A stretch of 64,000 nt of DNA from Alteraquisediminimonas sediminicola (GCF_019740335.1 NZ_JAHXZS010000003.1:238176-302175), one strand, 5' to 3'. Shown: positions 26,269-35,874, counted from the first letter of the stretch. Numbers and translations are program-made. Notes: generated from the letters alone by a model not told the origin.

Positions 26269-27573
26269 ATGAACGAAAACCTGACGCCCAAAGCCATTGT
26301 AGCTGCCCTTGACGCGCATATCGTCGGCCAGCATGACGCCAAAAAGGCGGTCGCCGTGGCGCTGCGCAATCGCTGGCGTCGCCAGCGCCTGCCAGAAGCG
26401 CTGCGCGATGAGGTGACGCCGAAGAACATTCTGATGATCGGGCCGACGGGCTGCGGCAAGACCGAGATTTCCCGCCGTCTGGCGAAGCTTGCCGATGCGC
26501 CCTTCGTCAAGGTCGAGGCGACCAAATTCACCGAGGTCGGCTATGTCGGCCGCGACGTCGAACAGATTGCCCGCGATTTGGTGGAAGAGGCCGTCCGGCT
26601 GGAAAAGGAACGCCGCCGCCTCGCCGTCAAGGACAAGGCCGAAGAGGCGGCGATGAACCGCCTGCTCGATGCCCTGTGCGGCAAGGATGCGTCGGAAGCG
26701 ACCCGTTCGTCCTTTCGCCAGCGTTTCCATGATGGCCATCTGGCGCAGGCCGAGATTGAGATCGAACTGGAGGCCGCGCCGCAAATGCCGTTCGAAATGC
26801 CGGGCGGCGGTGGCGGCGGCATCGGCATGATCAATCTTGGCGACATGATGGGCAAGGCATTCGGCCAGCACGCGCTCAAGCGCCGCAAGCTGACCGTCCC
26901 CGCCGCATGGGCCAAGCTGGTCGAGGAGGAAGCGGACAAACGGCTTGATCAGGATGAGGTCAGCCGCATCGCGCTCGCGGATGCCGAGGCCAATGGCATC
27001 GTCTTCCTCGATGAAATCGACAAGATCGCGGTGAGCGATGTCCGGGGCGGGTCCGTCAGCCGCGAAGGCGTGCAGCGCGACCTGTTGCCGTTGATCGAAG
27101 GCACGACCGTATCGACCAAATATGGCCCGATGAAAACCGACCATATCCTGTTCATCGCCTCCGGTGCCTTTCATGTCGCCAAGCCATCGGACCTGTTGCC
27201 CGAACTGCAAGGCCGTCTGCCGATCCGGGTCGAGCTAAAGGGCCTGACCGAGGATGATTTCGTCCGCATCCTGTCCGACACGCGGGCGAGCCTGACCGAG
27301 CAATATCGCGCCCTGATCGCGACCGAGGGCGTGGCCATCCACTTCACCGAAGATGGTATTCGGGCGATTGCCAAGGTCGCCGCCGAGGTCAATGAAAGCA
27401 TCGAAAATATCGGGGCGCGCAGGCTATCGACCGTGATGGAAAAGCTGTTGGAAGACATCAGCTTCGATGCCGAGGACCGGGCGGGCAGCGAAATTCTGAT
27501 CAATCGTGATTATGTCGAATCCCAACTCGCCAGCATCGCGCGCGACACCGATCTGAGCAAATATGTGCTGTAA
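26269..27573 (+). CDS. hslU: ATP-dependent protease ATPase subunit HslU
   Basis: A 434-residue AAA+ unfoldase of the Clp/Hsp100 type. Walker A is [16 protein letters not shown] near residue 60; the inserted I-domain has a glycine-rich [17 protein letters not shown] stretch; Walker B is [12 protein letters not shown]; the C-terminal region has [20 protein letters not shown] and ends SKYVL, the tail that inserts into HslV. Complete. Forms one operon with hslV. Confidence 0.96.
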   Translation: MNENLTPKAIVAALDAHIVGQHDAKKAVAVALRNRWRRQRLPEALRDEVTPKNILMIGPTGCGKTEISRRLAKLADAPFVKVEATKFTEVGYVGRDVEQIARDLVEEAVRLEKERRRLAVKDKAEEAAMNRLLDALCGKDASEATRSSFRQRFHDGHLAQAEIEIELEAAPQMPFEMPGGGGGGIGMINLGDMMGKAFGQHALKRRKLTVPAAWAKLVEEEADKRLDQDEVSRIALADAEANGIVFLDEIDKIAVSDVRGGSVSREGVQRDLLPLIEGTTVSTKYGPMKTDHILFIASGAFHVAKPSDLLPELQGRLPIRVELKGLTEDDFVRILSDTRASLTEQYRALIATEGVAIHFTEDGIRAIAKVAAEVNESIENIGARRLSTVMEKLLEDISFDAEDRAGSEILINRDYVESQLASIARDTDLSKYVL

Positions 27574-27581
27574 CGCATAAA

Positions 27582-27608
27582 GGCCGGGGGGATTTCCTCC
27601 CCCCGGCC
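27582..27608. terminator. Bidirectional terminator between hslU and the usp gene
   Basis: GGCCGGGGGGA (27582-27592) pairs with TCCCCCCGGCC (27598-27608) around a 5-base loop, in a 43-bp gap between convergent genes. Confidence 0.8.
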
Positions 27609-27616
27609 CTATCGGA

Positions 27617-28420
27617 TCAATGCATGAACACGAGCGGCATCGGCAGCCGCTCGATCATGTCGCGGGTCACGCCGCCGAACCAATATTCGCGGATGCGATT
27701 ATGGCCGAACGCGCCCATCACCAGATAACGCGCCTGACATTCGCCCACCGCATCCAGGATCGCCGGGATGATCCCCGCATGGCCTGCCGGACGCTGCATC
27801 ACTTCCGGCACGATGCCGTGGCGCGACAGATATTCGGCGGCCTCATTGAGGCTGAGCCGGCTTTCCGGCACATCATCGACCCCGATCACATGCACCGATG
27901 CCGCGTGGCGCAGCAGCGGCAATGCACTCTTGAGCGCGAATGCGGCTTCGATTGAGCCATTCCACGCAATCGCCGCCGACCCTGTAATATCGAAATGATG
28001 GGCAGCGGCAGGCAACACCGCCACCGGGGTGCGCGCGCCCATGATGACATCGCTGATCAGCCCCTCTTCCATCCGCCCACCCTTGCCCTGTGGCGGATGG
28101 CTCATGACGACAAGATCGCTCAACGCGGCGCGACGGACCAAGGCTCGGGCCGGATCATCCTGCGACGCGATATAATCCCAGCTCACATCCTCATGCGCCA
28201 TGCGGGCCTCTATCGCCACGCGGGCCTTGTCCTCTTGCTCTGCCGCCAGCCGCAAGATCTCGGCAGCGCCCAGCGCATCGCCCATCGCCATGGCGGTCGA
28301 AAACGGGCTGGCGAACACGCAGGTCAGATGCCCCTTGCTTGCCCGCGCCACATCCAGCGCCGCCTGAAACCGCGCCTCGAATCCGGCATCCTGCCGCGCG
28401 TCCAATATCAATGATTTCAT
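27617..28420 (-). CDS. Universal stress protein, tandem UspA domains
   Basis: A 267-residue cytoplasmic protein with two UspA-like domains. The first (1-140) ends LISDVIMGARTPVAVLP; the second (145-267) has IAWNGSIEAAFALKSALPLL and the ATP-binding type signature YLVMGAFGHNRIREYWFGG ending in MPLVFMH. AGGAGAGAG precedes the ATG. It faces a GDP-mannose enzyme gene; a perfect palindrome lies between them. Role in stress survival is family knowledge; no specific partner is visible. Confidence 0.92.
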   Translation of the reverse strand: MKSLILDARQDAGFEARFQAALDVARASKGHLTCVFASPFSTAMAMGDALGAAEILRLAAEQEDKARVAIEARMAHEDVSWDYIASQDDPARALVRRAALSDLVVMSHPPQGKGGRMEEGLISDVIMGARTPVAVLPAAAHHFDITGSAAIAWNGSIEAAFALKSALPLLRHAASVHVIGVDDVPESRLSLNEAAEYLSRHGIVPEVMQRPAGHAGIIPAILDAVGECQARYLVMGAFGHNRIREYWFGGVTRDMIERLPMPLVFMH

Positions 28421-28469
28421 GGTCTCTCTCCTGATCTTCTGGCAAGCCCGGACAATAGAGAATGTTCAC

Positions 28470-28495
28470 CTTTATCCTGCTATAGCAGGATAAAG
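28470..28495. promoter_or_regulatory. Perfect 26-bp palindrome, candidate operator
   Basis: Two 13-bp arms, CTTTATCCTGCTA (28470-28482) and TAGCAGGATAAAG (28483-28495), meet without a spacer. It lies between the divergent usp and manC-like genes, 50 bp from the first start and 41 bp from the second. It has no loop, so a dimeric DNA-binding protein fits better than a terminator. No matching known operator is recognised. Confidence 0.6.
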
Positions 28496-28536
28496 TGCCG
28501 GTCCGGCATGTGTAATGTTGCGTATGAGGAAGCTTG

Positions 28537-29826
28537 ATGAGCATCGTCCATCCCGTCATTCTGTGCGGCGGCAGCGGCGCGCGTTTATGGCCGATGTCCC
28601 GCAAATCCTATCCCAAGCAATTCTGCGCCCTGATCGATGACGACAGCCTGTATCAGGCCACGATAAAGCGCGTGTCCGGCGATGGATTCGCGCCGCCGAT
28701 CATCGTCACCGCCGCCCCGTTCCGCTTCATCGCCGCCGATCAATTGGCCTGTCTCCGCATCGCCGCCAGCCAGATCCTGATCGAACCCGAAGGCCGCAAC
28801 ACCGCTCCGGCAGTACTTGCCGCCGCCTATTGGCTGGCCCGCGACGATGAAGATGCGTTGATGCTGGTCACGCCCGCCGATCATGTCTTGATGGATCAGG
28901 GCACATGGCAGCAGGCGATTGAAGAGGCGCAGCCCTTGGCATTGGCGGGCGATCTTGTCCTGATTAGCCCGCAAGACGCCAAGATCGGCAACGGTCTGTT
29001 ATTGGCCAAGGTCTCGACCTTGCTCCACGCCTTTCAAACCCACGCCCCAAATCTGATCGAGATTGTCGGCGCGGCAGTGGCGAATGCCCAGCATGATCTC
29101 GATTTTCATCGACTCGCATCCGCCTTTTGGACCGATCTGCCCTATCTCACGGTCGAAGACGCCATATTGGCCAAGGCCAACAATATCCGCCGCATCACGG
29201 TCGCCGATGCATGGGTGGATGCCGATTATTGGACGGACATCCCGGCATTGGGCGATGCCGATCCGGCGGGCAATATCTGCACCGAACGGACGGATGCGAT
29301 TGACTGCACCGGGTCGCTGTTGCGGTCGGAGGCGCAAGGACAGCACCTTATCGGGATCGGGTTGGAGGATATTATCGCGGTCGCCATGCCCGATGCAGTG
29401 CTGGTCGCCCACCGATCACGCAGCGCGGATGTGGGGCGCGCGGTGGAGCGACTGATGGCGCAACACGTCCCGCAGGCGACACTTTACCCACGCGAACACC
29501 GGCCATGGGGCTGGTATGAAAGCATCGCCATCGGGGAACGGTTTCAGGTGAAGCGGATCATGGTCAAGCCGGGCGGTTCGATCTCGTTGCAAAGCCACAC
29601 CCATCGCGCCGAACATTGGATCATCGTCGCCGGCACGGCGCGGGTCAGCATTGATGACGAGGTCCGGCTGGTGACGGAAAACCAGTCGGTTTACGTCCCC
29701 TTGGGCGCGGTCCATCGCCTCGAAAATCCGGGCAAATTGCCGGTGATGCTGATCGAGGTCCAGACCGGCGCCTATCTCGGCGAAGATGACATCATCCGCT
29801 ATGCCGATATCTATGCCCGTGGCTGA
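28537..29826 (+). CDS. manC: Mannose-1-phosphate guanylyltransferase / mannose-6-phosphate isomerase
   Basis: A 429-residue enzyme making GDP-mannose for surface polysaccharide. The nucleotidyltransferase domain starts VILCGGSGARLWPMSRKSYPKQF and has EPEGRNTAPAV and MLVTPADHVL. The C-terminal cupin (isomerase-type) has RPWGWYESI, VKPGGSISLQSHTHRAEHW and VYVPLGAVHRLENPG. Shorter than the usual 460-480 residues. The start is the ATG at 28537 with AGGA upstream rather than the adjacent TTG. Some relatives have only the guanylyltransferase activity. Confidence 0.92.
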   Translation: MSIVHPVILCGGSGARLWPMSRKSYPKQFCALIDDDSLYQATIKRVSGDGFAPPIIVTAAPFRFIAADQLACLRIAASQILIEPEGRNTAPAVLAAAYWLARDDEDALMLVTPADHVLMDQGTWQQAIEEAQPLALAGDLVLISPQDAKIGNGLLLAKVSTLLHAFQTHAPNLIEIVGAAVANAQHDLDFHRLASAFWTDLPYLTVEDAILAKANNIRRITVADAWVDADYWTDIPALGDADPAGNICTERTDAIDCTGSLLRSEAQGQHLIGIGLEDIIAVAMPDAVLVAHRSRSADVGRAVERLMAQHVPQATLYPREHRPWGWYESIAIGERFQVKRIMVKPGGSISLQSHTHRAEHWIIVAGTARVSIDDEVRLVTENQSVYVPLGAVHRLENPGKLPVMLIEVQTGAYLGEDDIIRYADIYARG

Positions 29827-29831
29827 ATAGC

Positions 29832-29867
29832 AAAAAAAGCGGCCGCCCCTTTAATGGGGGCGACCGC
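29832..29867 (-). terminator. Terminator of the pstS-porin operon
   Basis: GCGGCCGCCCC (29839-29849) and GGGGCGACCGC (29857-29867) form a stem that on the minus strand is followed by seven T (29838-29832). Confidence 0.9.
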
Positions 29868-29940
29868 CAGAATATCACGCGACCAACTGCATGATAGAAA
29901 GCAGCGCGGCGGAGGGTATAACGCCGTGCTGCCTTGAAGT

Positions 29941-31542
29941 TTAGAAGTCGAAGGCAGCGCGCATGGCGACCGCATCGACACCGAAGCTCTTCTTGTCGAC
30001 GCCAGCCACGGTGTTCCCACCTTGCGCCGAGCTCAGATCATTTGCGATCCGCTGCTTGCTGCCGCCGGTTACGTCGATGTGTGCATATTCAAGCGTGAAG
30101 CGCACATAGTCGATCGGCATCCAGGCGATGCTGGCGAGATAGCCAAGCTGCTTGCCGCCACGGGTCAGGTTCTTCGAAGCGGTGCAAACACCGGTTGCGA
30201 AGTTGTTGCTGCAACCATTCTGAAGCTTCGACGAATTGAGGTTCAGATAGTCGAAACGCGCGTTGACCTGAATGGCACCCCAGCCACCCTGATCGAACGG
30301 CTTCAACACCTTGGTGCGGTCGAACAGGCCGTTCTTATACCCGCGGGTTTCGCCGGTCAGGAAATAACCTGCTTCAACATAACCGCCTTCATACTGAATA
30401 TCGTCGGTCGGCACGAGCATGCTGGTGTTGGTGACGAACGTATCGAGACCAGTGGTCTTGTCACCAGCCTTATAGGCATTGACGCGGGTAATCTGACCTT
30501 CGGCAACAACATGGAGCGACTTGAAGATACCGACGATTTCAGCGCCGATGATATCATCGCTCTTCGCCGCGAAATCACCTGAGTCCACAAAGCGTTCACC
30601 AGTCGTCTGCAACAGCGGACGGGCACGATAACGGGCAACCTGGTTCACCGACGACGAGTTAGCCGAAGTCGAGGCAACGCCTGCGCTGTTGCTGGCGAAT
30701 TCACGGTGCTGATAGTTGGCACCGAAGTGCAACTGACCGCCAAATGCCATCGGGGCATAAACGAGACGCGCAGCGCCGATCCAGCCATCATTGTCGATCG
30801 AGGCATCGATCGTGTGGTTGGCGAACACACCGACATCCGCACGCAGCGTGTTGGCATTGTTCTTCAGACCGAGCACGACGCCGAGACGACGGGTGTCGGC
30901 AAAGGCATCGTTGAACGCAGCGCGTTCAATGAACGAGCTGTAACGCGACGAGGTCATCTGTTCGAGACCATCCAGCGATTCCTGATTACCGATGGTCACC
31001 GACCAAGGCTTGCCAGCCGGGGCATAGGTCATCACGACATCGCCGAAACCGACGGTCGAGTTGGCGAAATCAGCTTCGGCCTTATAGCCGAAACCACCCG
31101 GCATGCTGCCTTCTACGCCGATACGGATACGACGCACGCGGCTGCTGAAACCAAGGTTCTTGTTGCCGCCCGTAGCGTTGTTCACGGTCACCTTGTCATA
31201 GGCACCCGGGTTCGAGATATACGCCGTGTCATACATGAAACGGCCACGCACCTTGAACTTCCAGCCCGCTTCCTTGTCTTCCCACTGCGGCGCACCCTTC
31301 CAGGTCGGAGCGGCGACGGTCATGGTCTTCTTCAGGGCATCGATCTGCGCCTGAAGCGATTCGACCTGCGCCTGCATCAGCAGAGCATCGCTGTTCTGCG
31401 CGGCAGCGAGTTCGGCGTCCGAGACGACTTCGCTCGTGACTTCCTGCTGCGCACCAGCGGCATCCTGCGCCATCGCGGCGACCGGCATGGCCAATACGGC
31501 GATGCTGGCGCCCAGCATCAGGTTAAGCTTGTTCAATTTCAC
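29941..31542 (-). CDS. Phosphate-selective porin (OprO/OprP family)
   Basis: A 533-residue outer-membrane porin. The signal peptide ends in VAAMAQ; then comes a short coiled coil (ALLMQAQVESLQAQIDALKK), the family start FKVRGRFMYDTAYI with RVRRIRIGVEGSMPGGFGYKAEADF, and a beta-barrel ending in AMRAAFDF (terminal Phe). OprP-like trimers take up phosphate or polyphosphate. It follows pstS by 24 bp and shares its PHO-boxed promoter, which supports a phosphate role. Ligand preference (phosphate or pyrophosphate) is open. Confidence 0.9.
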   Translation of the reverse strand: MKLNKLNLMLGASIAVLAMPVAAMAQDAAGAQQEVTSEVVSDAELAAAQNSDALLMQAQVESLQAQIDALKKTMTVAAPTWKGAPQWEDKEAGWKFKVRGRFMYDTAYISNPGAYDKVTVNNATGGNKNLGFSSRVRRIRIGVEGSMPGGFGYKAEADFANSTVGFGDVVMTYAPAGKPWSVTIGNQESLDGLEQMTSSRYSSFIERAAFNDAFADTRRLGVVLGLKNNANTLRADVGVFANHTIDASIDNDGWIGAARLVYAPMAFGGQLHFGANYQHREFASNSAGVASTSANSSSVNQVARYRARPLLQTTGERFVDSGDFAAKSDDIIGAEIVGIFKSLHVVAEGQITRVNAYKAGDKTTGLDTFVTNTSMLVPTDDIQYEGGYVEAGYFLTGETRGYKNGLFDRTKVLKPFDQGGWGAIQVNARFDYLNLNSSKLQNGCSNNFATGVCTASKNLTRGGKQLGYLASIAWMPIDYVRFTLEYAHIDVTGGSKQRIANDLSSAQGGNTVAGVDKKSFGVDAVAMRAAFDF

Positions 31543-31566
31543 GATATTTCCCCTTAATTCTACTAT

Positions 31567-32604
31567 TTACTTCAAGACGCCAAAGTTCATCGGCGTCAGC
31601 GTCCGGGCGATGGTGGCCGCATTATTGCGCGCCGCCGTCGGCGAAGCGACCAGACCGTAACGGATCAGATAACCGCTCGGGCCCCATGCAGCTTCATTGG
31701 CATAGGCCGCGAGGAACTGACGGATGCCGGGAATGCCCTTGGCATGTGCGTTCTTCACATAGACATAGAGTGCGCGTGCGCCCGGATATTTGAAGCTAGA
31801 AATCGTTTCATAGCTTGGTGCCACGCCGTTGATGGCGACGCCCTTCAGCTTGGAAGCGTTTTCTTCCAGATAGGAATAGCCGAACAGACCGACGGTGCCG
31901 ACATTGGCTTCCAGCTTCTGCACGATCAGATTGTCGTTTTCACCGGCGTTGATGTACGCGCCATCTTCACGCACGCCCTTGCAGATCGCGTTGTACTTGG
32001 CTTCGTCGCTCTTCTTCAACGCGGCAATGCCGGGATTGGTCGCGCACACCGGTTCCATGAACAGGTCTTCCAGCGAAGAACGCGTACCGGACGTCGTCGG
32101 CGGGCCATAAACGCGGATTGCGATCGCTGGCAGCTTCGGATTGACATCCTTCCAGGTCTTGGCGGTGTTCGGCTTGCCGAACGGGGTCTTGGCGATCGCC
32201 ATATAGATGTCGCGCAGGTTCACGCCAGCGAGCTGGGTGTTCTTGGCAGTGGCAAGTGCCAGACCATCGAGACCGACCTGAATTTCAGTCACCTGCGTCA
32301 CGCCATTGGCGGCGCATGCCTTGGCTTCCGACGCCTTCATGCGACGCGATGCGTTTTCAATGTCAGGGAAGTTCGGGCCGACGCCGGCGCAGAACAGCTT
32401 CATGCCAGCACCCGTGCCGGTCGATTCGATGATCGGCGCAGGCAGGCGCGGGTTAGCCTGAGCAAAACGCTCGGCAACGGCCTTGGTGAACGGATACACC
32501 GTGGACGAACCAACGACGCGGATATTGTTGCGCGCGAGCGCCGGTTGCGCGGCAACCGCCACACCCGCCATCAACAACGCACAGGCAAACTTTTTCACAA
32601 TCAT
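31567..32604 (-). CDS. pstS: Phosphate ABC transporter substrate-binding protein PstS
   Basis: A 345-residue periplasmic phosphate-binding protein. Signal peptide KKFACALLMAGVAVAAQPALA, then the family motif IRVVGSSTVYPFTKAVAERF, STGTGAGMKLFCAG and the phosphate loop TTSGTRSSLEDLF. The ATG at 32604 follows AGGGAAAGGGA very closely; a GTG two codons later would have better spacing, so the start is uncertain by two residues. The upstream region carries a PHO box. No pstCAB genes are adjacent; those are presumably elsewhere. Confidence 0.93.
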   Translation of the reverse strand: MIVKKFACALLMAGVAVAAQPALARNNIRVVGSSTVYPFTKAVAERFAQANPRLPAPIIESTGTGAGMKLFCAGVGPNFPDIENASRRMKASEAKACAANGVTQVTEIQVGLDGLALATAKNTQLAGVNLRDIYMAIAKTPFGKPNTAKTWKDVNPKLPAIAIRVYGPPTTSGTRSSLEDLFMEPVCATNPGIAALKKSDEAKYNAICKGVREDGAYINAGENDNLIVQKLEANVGTVGLFGYSYLEENASKLKGVAINGVAPSYETISSFKYPGARALYVYVKNAHAKGIPGIRQFLAAYANEAAWGPSGYLIRYGLVASPTAARNNAATIARTLTPMNFGVLK

Positions 32605-32685
32605 TCCCTTTCCCTGTTTGGGTACAGCTGGCCGCATGGCCTTCCACTGTCGGGAGCCGCACTAGGCAGGTTTGATGCCGATTCG

Positions 32686-32714
32686 ATGACAGAGAGATGA
32701 CAGTTCCATGACAA
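32686..32714 (-). promoter_or_regulatory. PHO box upstream of pstS
   Basis: On the plus strand ATGACAG (32686-32692), ATGACAG (32697-32703) and ATGACAA (32708-32714) repeat every 11 bp with 4-bp spacers; on the minus strand this is the CTGTCAT-N4-CTGTCAT pattern of PhoB sites. It lies 82 bp upstream of pstS and faces the right way. Two overlapping PhoB dimer sites are predicted. Confidence 0.88.
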
Positions 32715-32778
32715 TCGGGGATGGCACCCTTGCGTCCCGGCCCTTGCGCTTCGACCTTATATCGCCGATAGCTCGACT

Positions 32779-33342
32779 GTGCTGAGCCTGCCGAACATAC
32801 TCACCATGTCCCGTATTTTCGCGGTGCCATTGCTGGTCTGCCTCTTGTGGTGGCCGGGCTGGGAGTTCGGCTATATGATGGGCTTTGGGCTATATTGCCT
32901 GATGGGCCTTACCGATTATTTCGATGGCTACCTGGCCCGTGCCCGGGGAACCGTTTCAAAACTCGGCATTTTCCTTGATCCAATTGCCGACAAGATCATG
33001 GTCGCCGCCGTCATCGTCATGTTGGTCGGCACGCGCCACAATCCAGCGGCCATTCAGGGCGTGCATCTGATTGCCGCGCTGATCATCCTGATTCGCGAAA
33101 TAGCCGTCTCGGGCCTGCGGGAATTTCTCGCCGGGCTGCGGGTGTCGATCCCGGTGTCCAAGCTCGCGAAATGGAAAACGACGTTTCAGTTGATCGCGCT
33201 TGGCGCGTTGATCCTTGCGGGCGCATTGCCGCAAGAAGTCTGGATCAAGATGACGGGCCTTGCGACCTTGTGGATGGCCGCCGCGCTGACGGTGATTACC
33301 GGCTGGGATTATCTGCGCGTCGGCATGAAACATATGGACTGA
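32779..33342 (+). CDS. pgsA: CDP-diacylglycerol-glycerol-3-phosphate 3-phosphatidyltransferase
   Basis: A 187-residue membrane enzyme that makes phosphatidylglycerol phosphate. The N-terminus LSLPNILTMSRI is typical, and the CDP-alcohol motif (D-x2-D-G-x2-A-R-x8-G-x3-D-x3-D) is present as DYFDGYLARARG followed by GIFLDPIAD. Several membrane helices. The start is GTG. It precedes moaD by 4 bp and may share its transcript. Confidence 0.94.
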   Translation: MLSLPNILTMSRIFAVPLLVCLLWWPGWEFGYMMGFGLYCLMGLTDYFDGYLARARGTVSKLGIFLDPIADKIMVAAVIVMLVGTRHNPAAIQGVHLIAALIILIREIAVSGLREFLAGLRVSIPVSKLAKWKTTFQLIALGALILAGALPQEVWIKMTGLATLWMAAALTVITGWDYLRVGMKHMD

Positions 33343-33346
33343 CGGC

Positions 33347-33628
33347 ATGACGACGCCCGCCAGCCGCCCGCTTTCCATCCTCTATTTCGCATGGGTCGCC
33401 GAACAGATCGGCTGTCGGCAGGAACAATGCGAGGATGCCGATGATATGCGGAGCCTGACGATTGCGGCCTTTCTCGCGCGACATGCCGCGACCAGCCCCG
33501 GCCATACCGCCGCCTTTGCCCGGGCAGACCGGCTGCGGGCCGCGCTTGATCAACAATTCACATCGCTTGATACGATCATCGGCAATGCCCGCGAACTTGC
33601 CATCTTTCCGCCGGTCACTGGCGGATGA
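33347..33628 (+). CDS. moaD: Molybdopterin synthase sulfur carrier subunit MoaD
   Basis: A 93-residue ubiquitin-like protein whose C-terminus ends in Gly-Gly (FPPVTGG), the site that is thiocarboxylated by MoeB-type enzymes. LYFAWVAEQIGC near the start is also typical. It overlaps moaE by four bases (ATGA), giving equal production of the two subunits. Confidence 0.92.
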   Translation: MTTPASRPLSILYFAWVAEQIGCRQEQCEDADDMRSLTIAAFLARHAATSPGHTAAFARADRLRAALDQQFTSLDTIIGNARELAIFPPVTGG

Positions 33629-34068
33629 GGCATATCCGCATCCAGACCGATGCAATCGACACGGGCGCGGAACTGGCGCGGCTGGAGAGCCTGCCGGGCG
33701 GCGCGGTCGCCAGTTTCACCGGACTGGTGCGCGACGACAATGGTTTATTGGAACTGGAGCTGGAACATTATCCCGGCATGACCGAGGCCGCGCTGGCCGC
33801 CTTGGTGGACACCGCCTGCGCGCGCTGGCCATTATTGGGGGTCGTACTGATCCATCGCATCGGGCCGATGCGCCTTGGCGAACGCATCGTGCTGGTCGGC
33901 ACCGCCTCCAAGCATCGCGCCGCCGCGCTTGCCGCCTGCGCCTTTCTGATCGACCGGCTGAAAACCGATGCGCCATTCTGGAAGCGCGAACATTTTGCCA
34001 ATGGGCAATCCGGCTGGGTAGAGGCCAAAGAAAGTGACGATGACGCCGCCGCGCGGTGGGACAAGTAA
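33625..34068 (+). CDS. moaE: Molybdopterin synthase catalytic subunit MoaE
   Basis: A 147-residue protein that inserts sulfur into precursor Z with MoaD. Seen: VASFTGLVRDDNG, LELEHYPGMTEAAL, VVLIHRIGPMRLGE, and the C-terminal FLIDRLKTDAPFWKREH with the catalytic Lys pair. Molybdenum cofactor synthesis; the remaining moa genes are not in the window. Confidence 0.94.
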   Translation: MRHIRIQTDAIDTGAELARLESLPGGAVASFTGLVRDDNGLLELELEHYPGMTEAALAALVDTACARWPLLGVVLIHRIGPMRLGERIVLVGTASKHRAAALAACAFLIDRLKTDAPFWKREHFANGQSGWVEAKESDDDAAARWDK

Positions 34069-34133
34069 ATTCTTCCTTTACCCTTGGTGTTTAGACTTTC
34101 GCCTTGGGAACGTAACACCGGGAGAATGTTTTC

Positions 34134-35813
34134 ATGGATAGCCAAGGCACCCCATTTGCAACGGACGATCATATCGCCCCGATCGGATTTGCCCCGCAGC
34201 CGCCAGAAAACAGCGCTCTTCTCACCCTTGGCCATATTTATGAGGTCAGCGGCGCATCGGCACAGGCAGTGCTGGATTCGGCCATGGTGCATCAATTGTC
34301 CGAGCATCAGGATCCCTGCATCGCCATGGCCGGACAGATTGGCGGATTCGTCAAGATCAAGGTCGCCAATGCATGGCTGGTCGCCAATATTCGCACGCTC
34401 GCCATGTTCGGGTCTGACGGCGACCGCATTATCGCGGCCATCGATTTCATGGGCGAAGGCGATTATGATGCACGCACCCGGTCCTTGGTCAATTTCCGGC
34501 GCGGGATTACGCGCTATCCCAGCCCCGGCCTCCCGATCAATCCGCTCGACAATCATGAGTTGCAACAAATTTTCGCAACGGATGGCCGCCCCCATTTTGA
34601 AATCGGTACGGTGTACCCGACCAAGGATATTCGCGGCGCCGTCTATCTCGATGGCTTGTTGAATCGCCACTTCGCATTGCTGGGTTCGACCGGGACCGGT
34701 AAATCGACCGCCGCCGCGCTGATCCTGCACAAGATTTGCGCGCTCGCCCCCAATGGCCATATCGTGGTGGTCGACCCCCATGGCGAATATTCCGCCGCGT
34801 TCAAAAGCGTGGGCGCGCTGTTCGATGTCAACAATCTCGCGCTGCCTTATTGGATGATGAATTTCGAGGAGCATTGCGAGGTCTTTGTCACCTCGGAAGG
34901 TTCGGACCGGCAGCGCGATAGCGACCTGCTGGCCAAATGTCTGCTCGCCGCCCGTGCCAAAAACCGGATCGGCGCGGAAATCCCACGCCTGACGGTCGAT
35001 AGCCCGGTACCCTATCTCTTGTCCGACCTGACCAACATCATTCAGGGCGAAATGGGCAAGATGGACCGCGCGGGCGATTCCTCGCCTTATATGCGACTCA
35101 AGAACAAGATCGACGAGATCAAGGCCGATCCTCGCTATAATTTCATGTTTTCGGGCATGTTGGTGTCGGACACCATGGCCGACTTCATCGCCAAGATTTT
35201 CCGCATGCCGGGCGATGGCCGCCCGATCTCGATCATCGATGTGTCCGGCGTGCCGTCGAACATCACCTCGACCGTGGTCGCCGTCATCAGCCGGCTGGTG
35301 TTCGATTATGCGGTCTGGGCGCGCAATGAACCGCAGCGCCCGATCATGTTCGTGTGCGAAGAGGCCCATCGCTACATCCCCTCCGACCGCATCACCAGCC
35401 ATAGTGCCGTCCGCCGCATTCTGGAACGGATCGCCAAGGAAGGACGTAAATACGGTGTCTCGCTTGGCCTGATCACCCAGCGGCCCAGCGATCTGGCCGA
35501 AGGCGTGCTATCGCAATGCGGCACGATCATCACCATGCGCCTCAACAACGAACGCGATCAGGCGATGGTCCGGGCAGCCATGCCGGAAGGCGCGCGCGGC
35601 TTCCTTGACTCCATCCCCGCGCTGCTCAACCGCGAATGCATCATCTGCGGCGAAGGCGTCGCCATTCCGATCAGGGTCGGGCTGGATAATCTGGAGGCGG
35701 AGAAGCGTCCGGCATCCAGCGATCCGGTCTTCTCGACCCTGTGGCGCGAAAAAGGCGGCGAAAAGGACGTGCTCAACCGCGTCGTCGATCGCTGGCGTCA
35801 TCAAGGGCGGTAA
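34134..35813 (+). CDS. HerA-like ATPase (DUF87 family)
   Basis: A 559-residue P-loop ATPase. An N-terminal beta-rich domain (about 20-140, HAS-barrel-like) precedes Walker A LLGSTGTGKSTAAALIL near residue 184, then VVVDPHGEYSAAF, Walker B PIMFVCEEAHRYIP, and GVSLGLITQRPSDLAEGVLSQCGTII, with an Arg-rich end. HerA proteins are hexameric DNA translocases; some act with nucleases or in phage defence. Here no nuclease, SIR2 or DUF4297 partner is next to it: neighbours are moaE and a DNA glycosylase, so a stand-alone repair or housekeeping role is more likely. Confidence 0.85.
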   Translation: MDSQGTPFATDDHIAPIGFAPQPPENSALLTLGHIYEVSGASAQAVLDSAMVHQLSEHQDPCIAMAGQIGGFVKIKVANAWLVANIRTLAMFGSDGDRIIAAIDFMGEGDYDARTRSLVNFRRGITRYPSPGLPINPLDNHELQQIFATDGRPHFEIGTVYPTKDIRGAVYLDGLLNRHFALLGSTGTGKSTAAALILHKICALAPNGHIVVVDPHGEYSAAFKSVGALFDVNNLALPYWMMNFEEHCEVFVTSEGSDRQRDSDLLAKCLLAARAKNRIGAEIPRLTVDSPVPYLLSDLTNIIQGEMGKMDRAGDSSPYMRLKNKIDEIKADPRYNFMFSGMLVSDTMADFIAKIFRMPGDGRPISIIDVSGVPSNITSTVVAVISRLVFDYAVWARNEPQRPIMFVCEEAHRYIPSDRITSHSAVRRILERIAKEGRKYGVSLGLITQRPSDLAEGVLSQCGTIITMRLNNERDQAMVRAAMPEGARGFLDSIPALLNRECIICGEGVAIPIRVGLDNLEAEKRPASSDPVFSTLWREKGGEKDVLNRVVDRWRHQGR

Positions 35814-35874
35814 TCGCCCGATCGCGCTTCCGCCATATAGACCATAAACAGGTCATCCCCATATAAGAGCCGAT

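Noticed and set aside
33768..35402. Minus-strand frame of 544 codons opposite the HerA-like ATPase
   Set aside because: Shadow frame; the plus strand has Walker A and B motifs and full-length similarity to the HerA type.
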